Part shown: one piece after another, positions 1-11,790 of the stretch | Layout of the letters: each line of letters begins with the position of its first letter | How positions within the stretch are numbered: position 1 is the stretch's first letter | DNA from: Gordionus sp. m RMFG-2023 | Lineage: Eukaryota; Nematomorpha; Gordioida; Chordodea; Parachordodidae | Direction of reading: 5' to 3' | Length of the DNA stretch: 64,000 nucleotides | Assembly: GCF_954871325.1 (NCBI RefSeq) | Contig: NC_088776.1 | Span: 38,054,508 to 38,118,507, forward strand | Notes under the pieces: model-generated | Databases searched by the model: none | Seen by the model: the letters and a program-made list of their open reading frames with translations, nothing else | What the model was told of the DNA's origin: nothing | Made by a program: the position numbers and the translations under genes

Positions 1-1125
1 ATGGGAATGAAGTTACATTCTAAATATATTGAAAATAATATTTGTTCTGCAAAAATCATTCTATCTTATGTCAATTCTTTTAAAAATCCATCTTCATCCT
101 TCGATATCCTCATAAAGTAAAAACAAACTTATTACATAAAATATTCTATATATTTCTGTGAACCTGCATAGGCAAAAATCTTCAGATTTTAAAAAGCTTC
201 TTTGGTCCGGTCCGGATTTTTTTTAATTTCAAAGCCCGACCCGCAATTTTTTAAAATTTTATTTGAAAAAATTTGGTTTTTTTATATTTTGTAAAATTGT
301 TTCAAAGGGAAATCAAAATTATGAGCAGTAAATGAAAACAAATCAATTATATTATTTTCCAACTAATAATTGATATGATTTAATACAAAAAATTAAATGG
401 GCTCCTCCTCTCCAGGGTTTTGCAAAAAAAAAATAAGTCCCTGAATCGGTAATTTTTATTTTCATTTTTTTAGCCCTATCCGATTTTTGAAAAATTTACA
501 AGGCCCCCTATCATAGGGTTCCGGATTTACGCATCTCTGAATTTCCATTTTATTATTTAAATGGGGCAGAGGCGAGATTTAAGGCAGGGAATAGACCCAT
601 CTCCCCTTTACCCTTAGTTTCGCCACTGCTCTTGATATTTTAGCAAACTTGCTGCAGTATTATTTATCCTTAAAATACGAGTATTATTTTGACTACTTTG
701 AGGAAAAAAATGGTATAATCTTATATTCCTAAATTTTAAATATCTTATTTGTGCAGAAGATACAGTACAAATCATTAATTCTTTTTAAAAATCATAATAA
801 TAAAAGTAAAATAATAAAATATAATTATAAAAAATGATAAATTATATACTTTTAAAATAAAGAAAAGGAAGAAGTTCAAATTATTATTTTTTGTCTTGAT
901 TTTCCAAAAATAATATTACCATTTATTTTAGTTAACATCTTTTATATTTTCACCTGTAAGCTATGATAATAAAAAAATAAATGTCACATATAATTGTGTA
1001 ATGTAAAATTATGAATTTTTTAAAAATATTTCTAGACGAAATTTAGAATGAGTCATTTTAATCTAAGCCACAATAATAATCGACAATCATTTTTGACAAG
1101 TAATCAGTAATAATATTTCCAAAGA
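1..1125. other. Gene-free flank with hAT-type MITE relics
   Basis: I see no coding exon here. At about 180-540 there is a block with G+C-rich phrases (GGTCCGGTCCGGA, GCCCGACCCGC) unlike the A+T-rich surroundings. Its right edge, read in reverse, begins CAGAGATGCGTAAATCCGGA, resembling the CAGGGATG-type ends of other elements in this window, so it is probably a decayed hAT MITE. At 567-628 a 62-bp piece begins CAGAGGCGAGA and ends in the reverse of CAGTGGCGAAAC, like two hAT ends brought together by deletion. No target duplication is clear for either. Confidence 0.4.
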
Positions 1126-3439
1126 ATGGTTTCAAAGACGATTAATTTCCGCACTATACTAAAGATATGTTTAATTTGGTTTCAGGTAATATGTTTGTCT
1201 TATCTATAATTTCAAAATTATTTTTATACAAATTTTTCAAATTTTTATTTTATTTTATAGATACTATGGTTAGCGACTACCATCAACGGTAAAAAAAAAA
1301 TATATTTAATGTAAAAAATGGCGTGTCATAAAATATTTTTCTTCTTCTTTTTATTCAAATTTAAAGGGTATGGAACCAAATTCAATGTCCAATGTAGGGA
1401 TGGAAGAGCGGATATTTCAGTTATATTTCCGGGACTTTTTTCGGGGTCCGTTGCAACAGGAGACTGTTTATTTGCGTTTGGAAAAGTCAATTCATTCAGT
1501 TTCGCTATTCCTCTCGATTCCTGCTCAACTTATAAAGTAAGTCCATATCAAATATAACGCGCATTTTATTTGCGAGTTATTTAAATGTTTTCGCAAAATT
1601 TTTCTTAACCAATTTTGCACAGTTAATTATTTTTTTACTATATAAATATTTTAAGTTTCTGAGCTCCCTAATCTGCCTTATTTTATCTAAACTATGTATG
1701 GGGTGAGGTCCGGCGCAATTCAGTTTGAACCGGCCCATAAATTTTTTATAAAGTTTTATCGGCCCGGCCAGTAAAATAAATTTGCATAAGTTATCTATCA
1801 CGACCAGAAAATTCTTCAGGCTGAGCCGCTTCGCTCTTTCTAATATGTGGTATGGCCTGAATATGGTTAAGGGAAGTTAGTTTCAGAGAATTGATTGCCC
1901 CCCCCCCCCAAATGACGTTGATTGCCACCTGATACTAAAATATAATTCAATTATGAAATGGATAACTATATAATTTCATCATCCCTACCGTCTTAGAGGG
2001 CCCTGCTTAATTCTATAATAAGAGAGTCCGTGAATAATTGTAATAAGAATTCTAAAAAAAACTATGAAAATCATTTAAAAACTGTATATTAAATTAACCG
2101 ATCAATTATTTTTACTCCTTTGGAAACTAATTATTTACAGTTACAACTTGTATCGGCTGAGTATTATAATGCTCTATGTCCAATTTTTGCAAAATGCATT
2201 TTTTTAATCAATCCTTCAGTAATGTATTATTCCATTTCCAACTATATTCATAATATGAAATATGTGTGAAATTTGAAGTTTTGAATGAGAGTTCATTCCC
2301 ACTTTAAATTTAATTAATAAGATCAAAAATTAAGGATAGAAAATTAATTTATTAAAATATATACTTACTTAATAAACTAAACATTATAGAATAAAATAAT
2401 GAAAACTATAAAGTAAAAAAAAACTTAAAATATATAGCAAAAATTATAAAACTTAAACATTTCAATTAGTTTTACAATTTTGATATTAAATTAATTGTTT
2501 TTCTATATAAAATCATCAATACACGTCTTTAACACTATGGAAAGTTGAGTTTTAAAATTGATTCAAATTTTTTCTGCAAAATTTTCAACACATTATACAA
2601 TACGATGGTAATAAATCTATGAAATCTTACAGAAACAAAAACTGGAATAAAAAATTTATCCCCTTAAAAGCGTGGGAGTTTTCTTGTCAACAAATTGAAT
2701 GTTACTTATAGGACGCAAACTTCGAAACGAGAAAATACATTGATCCATGAATTCAAATGTAAATATCCAATAGATAGTAAGTTGGATATTCAGAGCACCA
2801 CTTTATTTTATGATCAAAATGAGAATGATAATTCCAAAAGTTCACAAAATACGCCGAATGACTTGTTTGAGAAGGCCAATGAAACCGAACCTGCAAGATT
2901 GCAAAGTGACGCTCATAAAGATAATGGCAAGGGTCAAAATACGAGAGATCAAAAATTTAGCCACAATAATAATGATTATACAATACTTGAAAACAATTTG
3001 GGCTTCACGGTACAAAATATTAACTTGAAAATTCGCATAAAATTTATAAAATCTTTTTTTTTCTTAAAAAATAGATTCCAGCAACTTCACCAAATATGGA
3101 TGCCAAAATGATTCGAAATAAAGCTACCAGTAAGTTTATTATGTGGGAAGGGCATGGTCTTTAATTTAATAAATAAATAATATAATTATATGAAATGAAT
3201 AAAATTATTTTTTCTGAAGTCCAGGTAGTAGGTCTAAATCATCGCAATTTTCTCTTGGCTTTTACGATTTTTCCCTTTCGATGGCTTTGATGTAGAGCTC
3301 AATTTAAAATCATAGTTAAACGTTTAATATTTTAGCTAATGATGCATATTCAAAAAGAAGCTTTAAAAGATTAAATAAAGCAGTACACATTGTTGAGAAA
3401 AGTTATAGGGAAGATCGAAAAAGCTTATACAAAATATGA
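1126..3439 (+). CDS. Secreted single ZP-N domain protein, six exons (ZP gene A)
   Basis: Predicted exons are 1126-1185, 1261-1288, 1367-1536, 2671-3009, 3075-3129 and 3336-3439. All junctions are GT-AG and phases match, giving 252 codons with the stop at 3437-3439 (251 residues). Residues 1-29 form a signal peptide (MVSKTINFRTILK, then a hydrophobic run ending WLATTIN), split over the first two exons. Residues 30-119 are a ZP-N domain with its four cysteines: C39 (FNVQC), C63 (TGDC), C82 (IPLDSCST) and C116 (FKCKYP). The family pairs C1-C4 and C2-C3. Then come an Asn/Asp/Lys-rich linker with possible N-glycosylation sites and a basic tail. There is no ZP-C half, membrane anchor or furin site. 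ZP-N modules drive extracellular polymerisation in egg coats and cuticles. The start ATG is chosen because it yields the signal peptide. Splicing is inferred by eye. Confidence 0.72.
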
Positions 3440-3689
3440 TCGGGTTCTATTTAAAGGGAAATATCTCAAATAAGTATAATACAACTCTCTCTAAATTAGT
3501 TTGTAATAGAATAATTTACAAAATGGGTTATCCTTTTTAACAAGAAAAAACTTGATTGGACAATTTAATATTTTAATTATATGCGATTACATGACTGACA
3601 AAGTATAGAGGGCTGTGTTTAAGTTTAGATTAAATACCCTATTAGTAGTTTTAGTTTACCACTCAGCAAATATGCTCTTTTTTAAGTTT

Positions 3690-3840
3690 CAAAAGGATGG
3701 GGCATCATGTCATTCATTAAAATCCGCAAGGAATGGTTGTTAGATAATAGAATAAAGCTTTGGAATAGTATTCCTGGATTAATCAAATGCGGAATATATG
3801 GGAAATTATAAAGAGAGAGCTACGAAGGCATCGTTCTTAT
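3690..3840 (+). pseudogene. Tc1/mariner transposase relic
   Basis: The frame from 3690 reads FQKDGASCHSLKSARN, matching the QQDGAPCHTA motif that surrounds the second catalytic Asp of Tc1-like transposases. After a frame change it continues WLLDNRIKLWNSIPG and RESY, which resemble the tail of that domain (WLLDN, then the PIENIWGILKRE stretch). Stops and the frameshift show a dead fragment. I could not locate its terminal repeats. Confidence 0.6.
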
Positions 3841-4245
3841 ATAATAGCAGATTTGCATATAAGTATTTAACAGATAAAACAAATATAGCATCATAGACTT
3901 TCCAGGAGTCAATTAACTATTCCCCAGTTATAATAACTAGGATCATTCAGCAAACGTTGATATGCCTAGATTTTAATTTACCTATAAAAAAATTTTAATT
4001 TATAAATTTATGTGGTGGTCATTTTTATTGAAGACTCTTCACTTTTTAATTTCATGATAATTCTGATATAACTAAAGGAAAATAAATGTTTTTAAGTTTT
4101 CTCTATATAGATGAAGGATTATGTTATAATTCCCTAAAGGCTTATTTAATAAAAAAAATATATTAATGTGTTTTTTTAATTTCAAAAATTATCTGTCATG
4201 AAAGATTGAAGGTAGTCATTTTTGTTGAAGCAAAGTAGTATATAT

Positions 4246-5002
4246 CAGGGTTGGCAAGTCAGTCGGTCAATTGACCGGGGTAGTATTTGACCTGGTCAAA
4301 AATACTCTAAAAAAATCTAAAGAAAAAAAAATTAAATATGTTTAAAAAAGGAAAAAAAGATATAAATACATATGATCACAATTTTGCTTATTTTTTGGAT
4401 CCCCAATATCAAGAGGAGCATATCAATAGTAGTGAATTCAATGAAGTATGTGATATAATTCAAGAATTAGCCATTTTACAAGGTTATGATGACCAAAATA
4501 TTTTAAGTGACATAATTAATTTCAGAAGCAAAAACAGCATGTTTATTAGCAATTTATGTGGAAAACAGTAATTTCCATAAGAAACATTCAATTCCGACCT
4601 CAAGTTAATAGATTAAACTTTGCCCACCATGACCATTAAGAGACTAACAATTCCTAATTTTACTTCTTCTTTAGAAAGAAATAAGTCGATTTGGGTTAAT
4701 ATTCTTATGAAAATAGAAATCGATTGAAGATCTCGACATCAGGAAAATTGATTAAAAAATATTAAAGAAAATGATAATATTGAATATGAATTGGATTAAG
4801 ACTCTGCTACGGAGAGCTAAACGTTAGTTATTGAATGACAATGAATTTAAAAAATTAATATTATAGATTCATTTTATTATTATATTCAAAATAAAGTTAA
4901 TTTTGACTTGAAATAACATATATCTGAATTTGGCCATATTTAACCAGTCAAATATCGTTCAATTGACCTAAACGTATTTGACCGGTTAAATGCACAACCC
5001 TT
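4246..5002 (+). mobile_element. Short hAT element with perfect 8-bp target duplication
   Basis: The 757-bp element starts CAGGGTTGGCAAGTC and ends, in reverse, AAGGGTTGTGCATTTAACC; both ends lead into CGGTCAA. The flanks are GTATATAT at 4238-4245 and GTATATAT at 5003-5010, a perfect 8-bp target site duplication, the hAT signature. Inside, 4338-4571 encodes 77 residues with AYFLDPQYQEE and a pattern resembling the C-terminal part of plant-and-animal-type hAT transposases; no complete transposase remains. It lies 53 bp upstream of the first ZP-N exon of the next gene, apparently in the leader or an intron. Confidence 0.82.
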
Positions 5003-5055
5003 GTATATATGTTTTATTTTATTTTTTTTTAAATAATTATTTATTCAAATAAAAG

Positions 5056-6520
5056 TAAATTTTGAATGCAATGACGATGGAATCGAGGTTTTAATGAATT
5101 TTATGAGACCCTTCACGGGAAAGGTGTATACCTTGTTTCATAAAACCGGTGAATGTCTATTCTCTTACTTCCACAATCGGCTCATAACATTTAACATACC
5201 CCTCAGTAAATGCGGAACTATCAAAGTTCGTTTTTTCAATTTTTTAAAATATTTTTTATTTACATGTATAAGAGATTTTCCCAAACGATAACTCTTAAAG
5301 TTTATTCAAATATTTAACAAATTTTTTTACTTAGTCGTGCTCAAATTTCTTTTACCTAATATAGACGATATTTTAAATCTACTCAAATTCAATTTAAGGA
5401 CTTTGAACAGGCTATTAATATTTTCTTTATCTAATATTGTTGAAAGAAAACTTTATATTTTAAATATTAAATATATTTTACAACATTTCGAAGAATCTTT
5501 TTTTTAAACATTTTGCTAATTCTATAGTTTACATCTTACAATCTTCTATTTTATTTTATCATTCTGTCACTTCTTCATGAACTAGAAATCAATAGTATAT
5601 TAATTATTTCTGACAAGTTCTAGAGACTTATTTTATCAGTTTTGGTAGAGGGCTTGGTCTAAAATATAAAAAAAATATTACACACCCTGGCCAAACCTGT
5701 TATCTATCTTGTCTAAATTATATATTTAAATTGTTTTTGTTATTTTTATAGAATGGAGACTATTATAGAAATATTATCGCTATAGAATATCCCAACGAAT
5801 TTTATGGGCATCCGGCTATCGTGAAACACAGGATTCAATGCCGGTAAAAAAAACATAATCTTTTTAATAGTAAAATTGTTATATGAAATTTTCATTAAAA
5901 AAATAGGCAAAATAATTACATCAAAAATCACCCGAAATCGGTATCTACGGCTGGTCATTTTAAAACAGAAGTAATTTTATTTTATTAACAAAATACTTTG
6001 TTTATATCCGTACTATAGAAATTAACAAAGAAAACCAACTTTTAATTTATATATTTTTTATTAATACCCCCTCCCCCCTATAAAGTAATATCAGGGTAAA
6101 TAAAATAACTCCATTAATATCGGTCTTAATTTTTGGGGAAAATATCTCGTCATTTAAAAATAGAGTAACAAACGAGTAATGGTAAAAAAGTAACTTTTAA
6201 ACTAACCATTTTTATACCATTATTTTAATTTAATGTTATATATTTTTTTTAGGAATTTATGCCGGCTAAACGTAAGTCATACTTTATTATATAATAAATC
6301 CATGAATTCATGATATTTTTTAAAATCCTCTGTTTTTTTAAAATATTTTATAAATAAAAATATTGAAATTAATTTGAATGATAAAAGTTATAGGACAAGA
6401 TATACTAGAGTTATTTGAATGATAAAAGTTATAGAACAAAATATACTAGAGTTATCCAAAAATAAAGTGATTGACAATAATCTGCTTTTACAATTATTAG
6501 GAATAGTTTTATGCTTATAA
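5056..6520 (+). CDS. ZP-N domain protein, 5' end not found (ZP gene B)
   Basis: Predicted exons are 5056-5225, 5752-5843, 5907-5970 and 6253-6271, plus a terminal exon from either 6388 (stop 6420-6422) or 6429 (stop 6518-6520). The first exon is 170 nt, enters in phase 1 and leaves in phase 0, exactly like the ZP-N exon of gene A. It encodes C1 (NFEC), C2 (TGEC) and C3 (IPLSKCGT). The second exon begins NGDYYRNIIAIEY and ends with C4 (RIQC). A short polar stretch and a small C-tail follow. A signal peptide exon must lie upstream, before or beyond the hAT at 4246-5002, but I could not identify it. The ZP-N call is firm; the exons after 5843 rest on phase matching. Confidence 0.6.
6373..6455 (+). 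repeat. 41-bp direct duplication at a candidate terminal exon
   Basis: The segment beginning TTTGAATGATAAAAGTTATA occurs at 6373 and again at 6414, with a few differences. Each copy carries an AAAAG acceptor-like site followed by a frame that fits the preceding exon of ZP gene B. Confidence 0.8.
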
Positions 6521-6524
6521 CTAG

Positions 6525-7476
6525 AACCTCACATAGGCCGGTCACATAAGATCGGATGGTCGAACTCTGATAGACATCTCTTGGGTTCGGTCAGATCCGC
6601 ACCTTGATTTGAAAATTTATTTTAGATGGATCTCCACTAAATTTAACTTATTTCGTTTTCCTAATGAATATTATTTCCAAGAATAACAGAAATTTTTTAA
6701 ATATCTTTTATTGCTTTGAATTTTTTCCACTTTGCTTAAAATAATTAAATTTTGGATTGTATCGGATAAGATTAAAACGGATTGAGAAAATAGTTGGTAT
6801 TCAGTCGAACAAAAAAAGTTTATTTTTCTAAGATCGGGTAAGATCTGAAAAAATAAGTCTGATACAGAGCGCTAATTTATGCATAGCAGCTTAGAAGTAT
6901 GTGAGTAAATATATTGAACAGAAAATTATCATGTAAAATATTTCTAAAAAAATTTTAAAACCACCGTTATCGAAATTAGTGATATATATCTGACCTAATT
7001 TTTCAAGCCCGGCCAAGCCCATAATTTTTTTAAAACAATTTGTCCTATGGAACCCGATCCCGAACGAAATTTTTTTTATTTATCCCAATAAGCTTGATCC
7101 GAAATAAAATAAAAATTATTTGTCCGCCCAGCCATAATTTATTTAAATATAGAGAAATTTAATTTTTTTTATTGTAAAAAAAAATATTCTACAAATAAAA
7201 AAATATTAGCGTATCTTGCAAGAATTTTAAAAAGTATCATTTGACAAAATGTAATATCATATTTAAAAATTTAAGCCTGACTCTGCCCGGCCGAATTTTT
7301 TTAAAAAATATTAGTCCCGACCCAGCCCATACCTAAATTATTTTTTAAAAATAGACCCAGCCCAGGTAAGGGCCGGGCCGTGATTTATAGATCCCTAATC
7401 GAAATAGCAATTTGATATATAATTATCAAATTTTATAAAAACCCAATAAAAGCCATTTTTAATAAATTATATTAAC
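6525..7476. other. Gene-free stretch with G+C-rich MITE relics
   Basis: No exon is visible. Two blocks, about 6525-6880 and about 6985-7405, carry phrases such as GATCGGATGGTCGAAC, AAGCCCGGCCAAGCCC and GGGCCGGGCCGTG in otherwise A+T-rich DNA. The second ends GTGATTTATAGATCCCTA, similar in reverse to the TAGGGAT-type ends seen elsewhere. They look like decayed terminal-repeat elements without coding content. Boundaries are approximate. Confidence 0.35.
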
Positions 7477-8090
7477 GGGATTGTAATCGGCTAAAAACTA
7501 CGCCTAAGCCTAATAAGGCTAAGCCTAAAAATCGGCTGAGTCTAATTAGGCTAAGCCTAAAAATCGGCTAAGCCTAATGAGGTTAAGCCTAAAAATCGGC
7601 TAAGCTTATATAAATCTGCTAAAATTAAATTAGTCAAAATTCTGCATCGATGCTTAGTATTAATTATTATTTATTTATTTTAGTAAAATAATTTATTTTG
7701 TTTATATTTAATGTAAATATTTTATTATTATCAACAAATAAACATGATATGATTTAATATTTTTTATTTATATTATTATATTTTGAAATGAAAATAAATT
7801 TATTTATTTGATGTTATTTTAATAAAAAAAATAATATGTTGCTATAATAAAATGTAATATTCTTTTTAATATAATTTATTAGTGATTTTCACAATCTTCT
7901 TTATAAATACATCTTTTATTGAGGAATTATATTGTAAATTTTATTAGATAAATAAACAATCATTTAGGTGAAATCTTTTATAATTTTTTTATCATTTTTT
8001 TTAAAATTATCTATTTTTTATTAAATGAGGTGGATTTTATGAAACTTTTTTGATGATTTTATATGATCTTTTTAAGGATAATATTTTAAT
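7477..8090 (+). repeat. Left outer arm of the foldback element
   Basis: The arm begins with several degenerate repeats of the CGGCTAAGCCTAA type (about 7490-7615) and continues as A+T-rich DNA into the first array unit at about 8090. Its inner half (about 7760-8090) reappears in reverse at about 21003-21330 with high similarity. Confidence 0.8.
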
Positions 8091-11000
8091 GTGACAATTG
8101 TCATAATCGTTATTTTATAAGTTTTTTGAATTTTTTTGAAGAAAATAGGTTAAAATATGTATTAATAACATGTGTAAATATAAATTTAGTGAAGATGTAC
8201 CAATGAAAAGTAACAATTGTCATAATCGTTATTTTTAAAGTTTTTTGAATTTTTTTGAAGAAAATAGGTTAAAATAAGTATTAATAACATGTGTAAATAT
8301 AAATTTAGTGAAGATGTACCAATGAAAAGTAACAATTGTCATAATCGTTATTTTTAAAGTTTTTTGAATTTTTTTGACGACAATATGTTAAAATAAGTAT
8401 TAATAACATATTTAAATAAAAATTTAGTGATGATGTACCATAGAAAATTGACAATTGTCATAATCGTTATTTTATATGTTTTTTGAATTTTTTTGAAGAA
8501 AATATGTTAAAATAAGTATTAATAAGTTGTTTAAATTAAAATTTGGTGAAGATGTACCATAGAAAAGTGACAATTGTCATTATAATTATTTTATAAGTTT
8601 TTTGAATGTTTTTGAAGAAAATATTATAAAATAAGTATTTATTACATGTTTAAATAAAAATTTAGTGAAGATGTACCATAGAAAAGTGACAATTGTCATA
8701 ATCGTTATTTTATAAGTTTTTTGAATTTTTTTGAAGAAAATATGTTAAAATAAGTATTGATAACATGTTTAAATAAAATTTAGTGAAGATGTACCATAGA
8801 AAATTGACATTGTCATAATCATTATTTTTAAAGTTTTTTGAATTTTTTTGACGAAAATATTTTAAAATAAGTATTAATAAGATGTTTAAATATAAATTTA
8901 GTGAAGACAATGAAAAGTGACAATTGTCATAATCGTTATTTTATAAGTTTTTTGAATTTTTTTGAAGAAAATATGTTAAAATAAGTATTGATAACATGTT
9001 TAAATAAAATTTAGTGAAAATGTACCATAGAAAATTGACATTGTCATAATCGTTATTTTTAAAGTTTTTTGAATTTTTTTGACGAAAATATTTTAAAATA
9101 AGTATTAATAAGATGTTTAAATATAAATTTAGTGAAGACAATGAAAAATGACAATTGTCATAATCGTTATTTTTAAAAATTTTTGACGAAAATATGTTAA
9201 AATAAGTATTAAAAACATGTTTAAATAAAAATTTAGTGAAGATGTACCATAGAAAAGTGACAATTGTCATAATCGTTATTTTATAAGTTTTTTGAATTTT
9301 TTTGAAGAAAATATGTTAAAATAAGTATTGATAACATTTTTAAATAAAATTTAGTGAAGATGTACCATAGAAAATTGACATTGTCATAATGGTTATTTTT
9401 AAAGTTTTTTGAATTTTCTTGACGAAAATATGTTAAAATAAGTATTAATAACATGTGTAAATATAAATTTAGTGAAGACAATGAAAAGTGACAATTGTCA
9501 TAATCGTTATTTTTAAAGTTTTTTGACTATTTTTTGACGAAAATATGTTAAAATAAGTATTAATAACATGTGTAAATATAAATTTAGTGAAGATGTACCA
9601 ATGAAAAGTGACAATTGTCATAATTGCTATTTTTAAAGTTTTTTGAATTTTTTTGACGAAAATATGTTAAAATAAATATTAAAAACATGTTTAAATAAAA
9701 ATTTAGTGAAGATGTACCATAGAAAAGTGACAATTGTCATAATCGTTAATTTATAAGTTTTTTGAATTTTTTTGAAGAAAATATGTTAAAATAAGTATTG
9801 ATAATATGTTTAAATAAAATTTAGTGAAGATGTACCATAGAAAATTGACATTGTCATAATGGTTATTTTTAAAGTTTTTTGAATTTTCTTGACGAAAATA
9901 TGTTAAAATAAGTATTAATAACATGTGTAAATATAAATTTAGTGAAGACAATGAAAAGTGACAATTGTCATAATCATTATTTTTAAAGTTTTTTGAATTT
10001 TTTGACGAAAATATGTTAAAATAAGTATTAATAACATTTGTAAATATAAATTTAGTGAAGATGTACCAATGAAAAGTGACAATTGTCATAATAGTTATTC
10101 TTAAAGTTTTTTGAATTTTTTTGACGAAAATATATTAAAATAAGTATTGATAACATGTTTAAATAAAAATTTAGTGAAGATGTACTCTAGATAAGCGACA
10201 ATTGTCATAATCATTATTTTTAAAGTTTTTTGATTTTTGTTGACGAAAATATGTTAAAATAAGTATTAAAAACATGTTTAAATAAAAATTTAGTGAAGAT
10301 GTACCATAGAAAAGTGACAATTGTCATAATCGTTATTTTATAAGTTTTTTGAATTTTTTTGAAGAAAATATGTTAAAATAAGTATTGATAACATTTTTAA
10401 ATAAAGATGTACCATAGAAAATTGACATTGTCATAATGGTTATTTTTAAAGTTTTTTGAATTTTCTTGACGAAAATATGTTAAAATAAGTATTAATAACA
10501 TGTGTAAATATAAATTTAGTGAAGACAATGAAAAGTGACAATTGTCATAATCGTTATTTTTAAAGTTTTTTGACTATTTTTGACGAAAATATGTTAAAAT
10601 AAGTATTAATAACATGTGTAAATATAAATTTAGTGAAGATGTACCAATGAAAAGTGACAATTTTCATAATCGTTATTTTTAAAGTTTTTAATTTTTTTGA
10701 CGAAAATATGTTAAAATAAGTGTTAATAACATGTGTAAATATAAATTTAGTGAAGATGTACCAATGAAAAGTGACAATTGTCATAATTGTTATTTTTAAA
10801 GTTTTTTGAATTTTTTTGACGAAAATATGTTAAAATAAATATTAAAAACATGTTTAAATAAAAATTTAGTGAAGATGTACCATAGAAAAGTGACAATTGT
10901 CATAATCGTTAATTTATAAGTTTTTTGAATTTTTTTGAAGAAAATATGTTAAAATAAGTATTGATAACATGTTTAAATAAAATTTAGTGAAGATGTACCA

Positions 11001-11500
11001 TAGAAAATTGACATTGTCATAATGGTTATTTTTAAAGTTTTTTGAATTTTCTTGACGAAAATATGTTAAAATAAGTATTAATAACATGTGTAAATATAAA
11101 TTTAGTGAAGACAATTAAAAGTGACAATTGTCATAATCATTATTTTTAAAGTTTTTTGAATTTTTTCACGAAAATATGTTAAAATAAGTATTAATAACAT
11201 TTGTAAATATAAATTTAGTGAAGATGTACCAATGAAAAGTGACAATTGTCATAATAGTTATTCTTAAAGTTTTTTGAAATTTTTTGACGAAAATATCTTA
11301 AAATAAGTATTGATAACATGTTTAAATAAAAATTTAGTGAAGATGTACTCTAGATAAGCGACAATTGTCATAATCATTATTTTTAAAGTTTTTTGATTTT
11401 TGTTGACGAAAATATGTTAAAATGAGTAATAATAACATGTTTAAATTAAAATTTAGTGAAGATGTACTATAGAAAAGTGACAATTGTCATAATCGTTATT
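8090..11500 (+). repeat. Left tandem array, about 30 units of about 117-119 bp
   Basis: Units recur with GACAATTGTCATAATCG, GTTTTTTGAATTTTTTTGA, TTAAAATAAGTATT and AAATTTAGTGAAGATGTACC in fixed order. Counting the palindrome core gives about 30 units, several with the decayed form TTGACATTGTCAT. Rare variants (GTACTCTAGATAAGCGAC) recur about 1.16 kb apart, so blocks of about ten units have been duplicated. Units differ from each other more than in the right array, suggesting less recent homogenisation. Confidence 0.9.
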
Positions 11501-11790
11501 TTTAAAATTTCTTTGATGTAAATGGGTAAAAATATAGATTGTAAAATTAAATGAAACATATGGTAATAAAAGATTCTTCCCCAAAAACAGGAGCAAATTG
11601 ACATTTTATTACATCCGGTCATCGGGTCAGAAATTAATATGCAAAATTTATATCATAATATCTAATCCTAAGTTAGAAATTATTATTTTTTTACCAATTT
11701 TCACCAGACAATCTTGTTTAAAATTTGGGTAAACTTTTTTTTCTATTTTAAAAACAATATCGATGCAAGTTAACTATTTTCGTCAAAAAA
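11501..11790. other. Unique centre of the foldback element
   Basis: About 0.3 kb of non-repeated A+T-rich DNA separates the two opposed arrays. It contains ACATCCGGTCATCGGGTC near 11610 but no open frame or recognisable motif. It would form the loop if the two arms paired. Confidence 0.6.

Noticed and set aside
4080-4160. MFLSFLYIDEG frame as signal peptide exon of ZP gene B
   Set aside because: No donor in the required phase follows, and the hydrophobic run is short.
8710-11114. Minus-strand open frames of 66-112 residues in the left array
   Set aside because: They are translations of the 119-bp tandem unit (recurring FKNNDYDN and LILTYF phrases), A+T-driven, and start and stop with unit variants.
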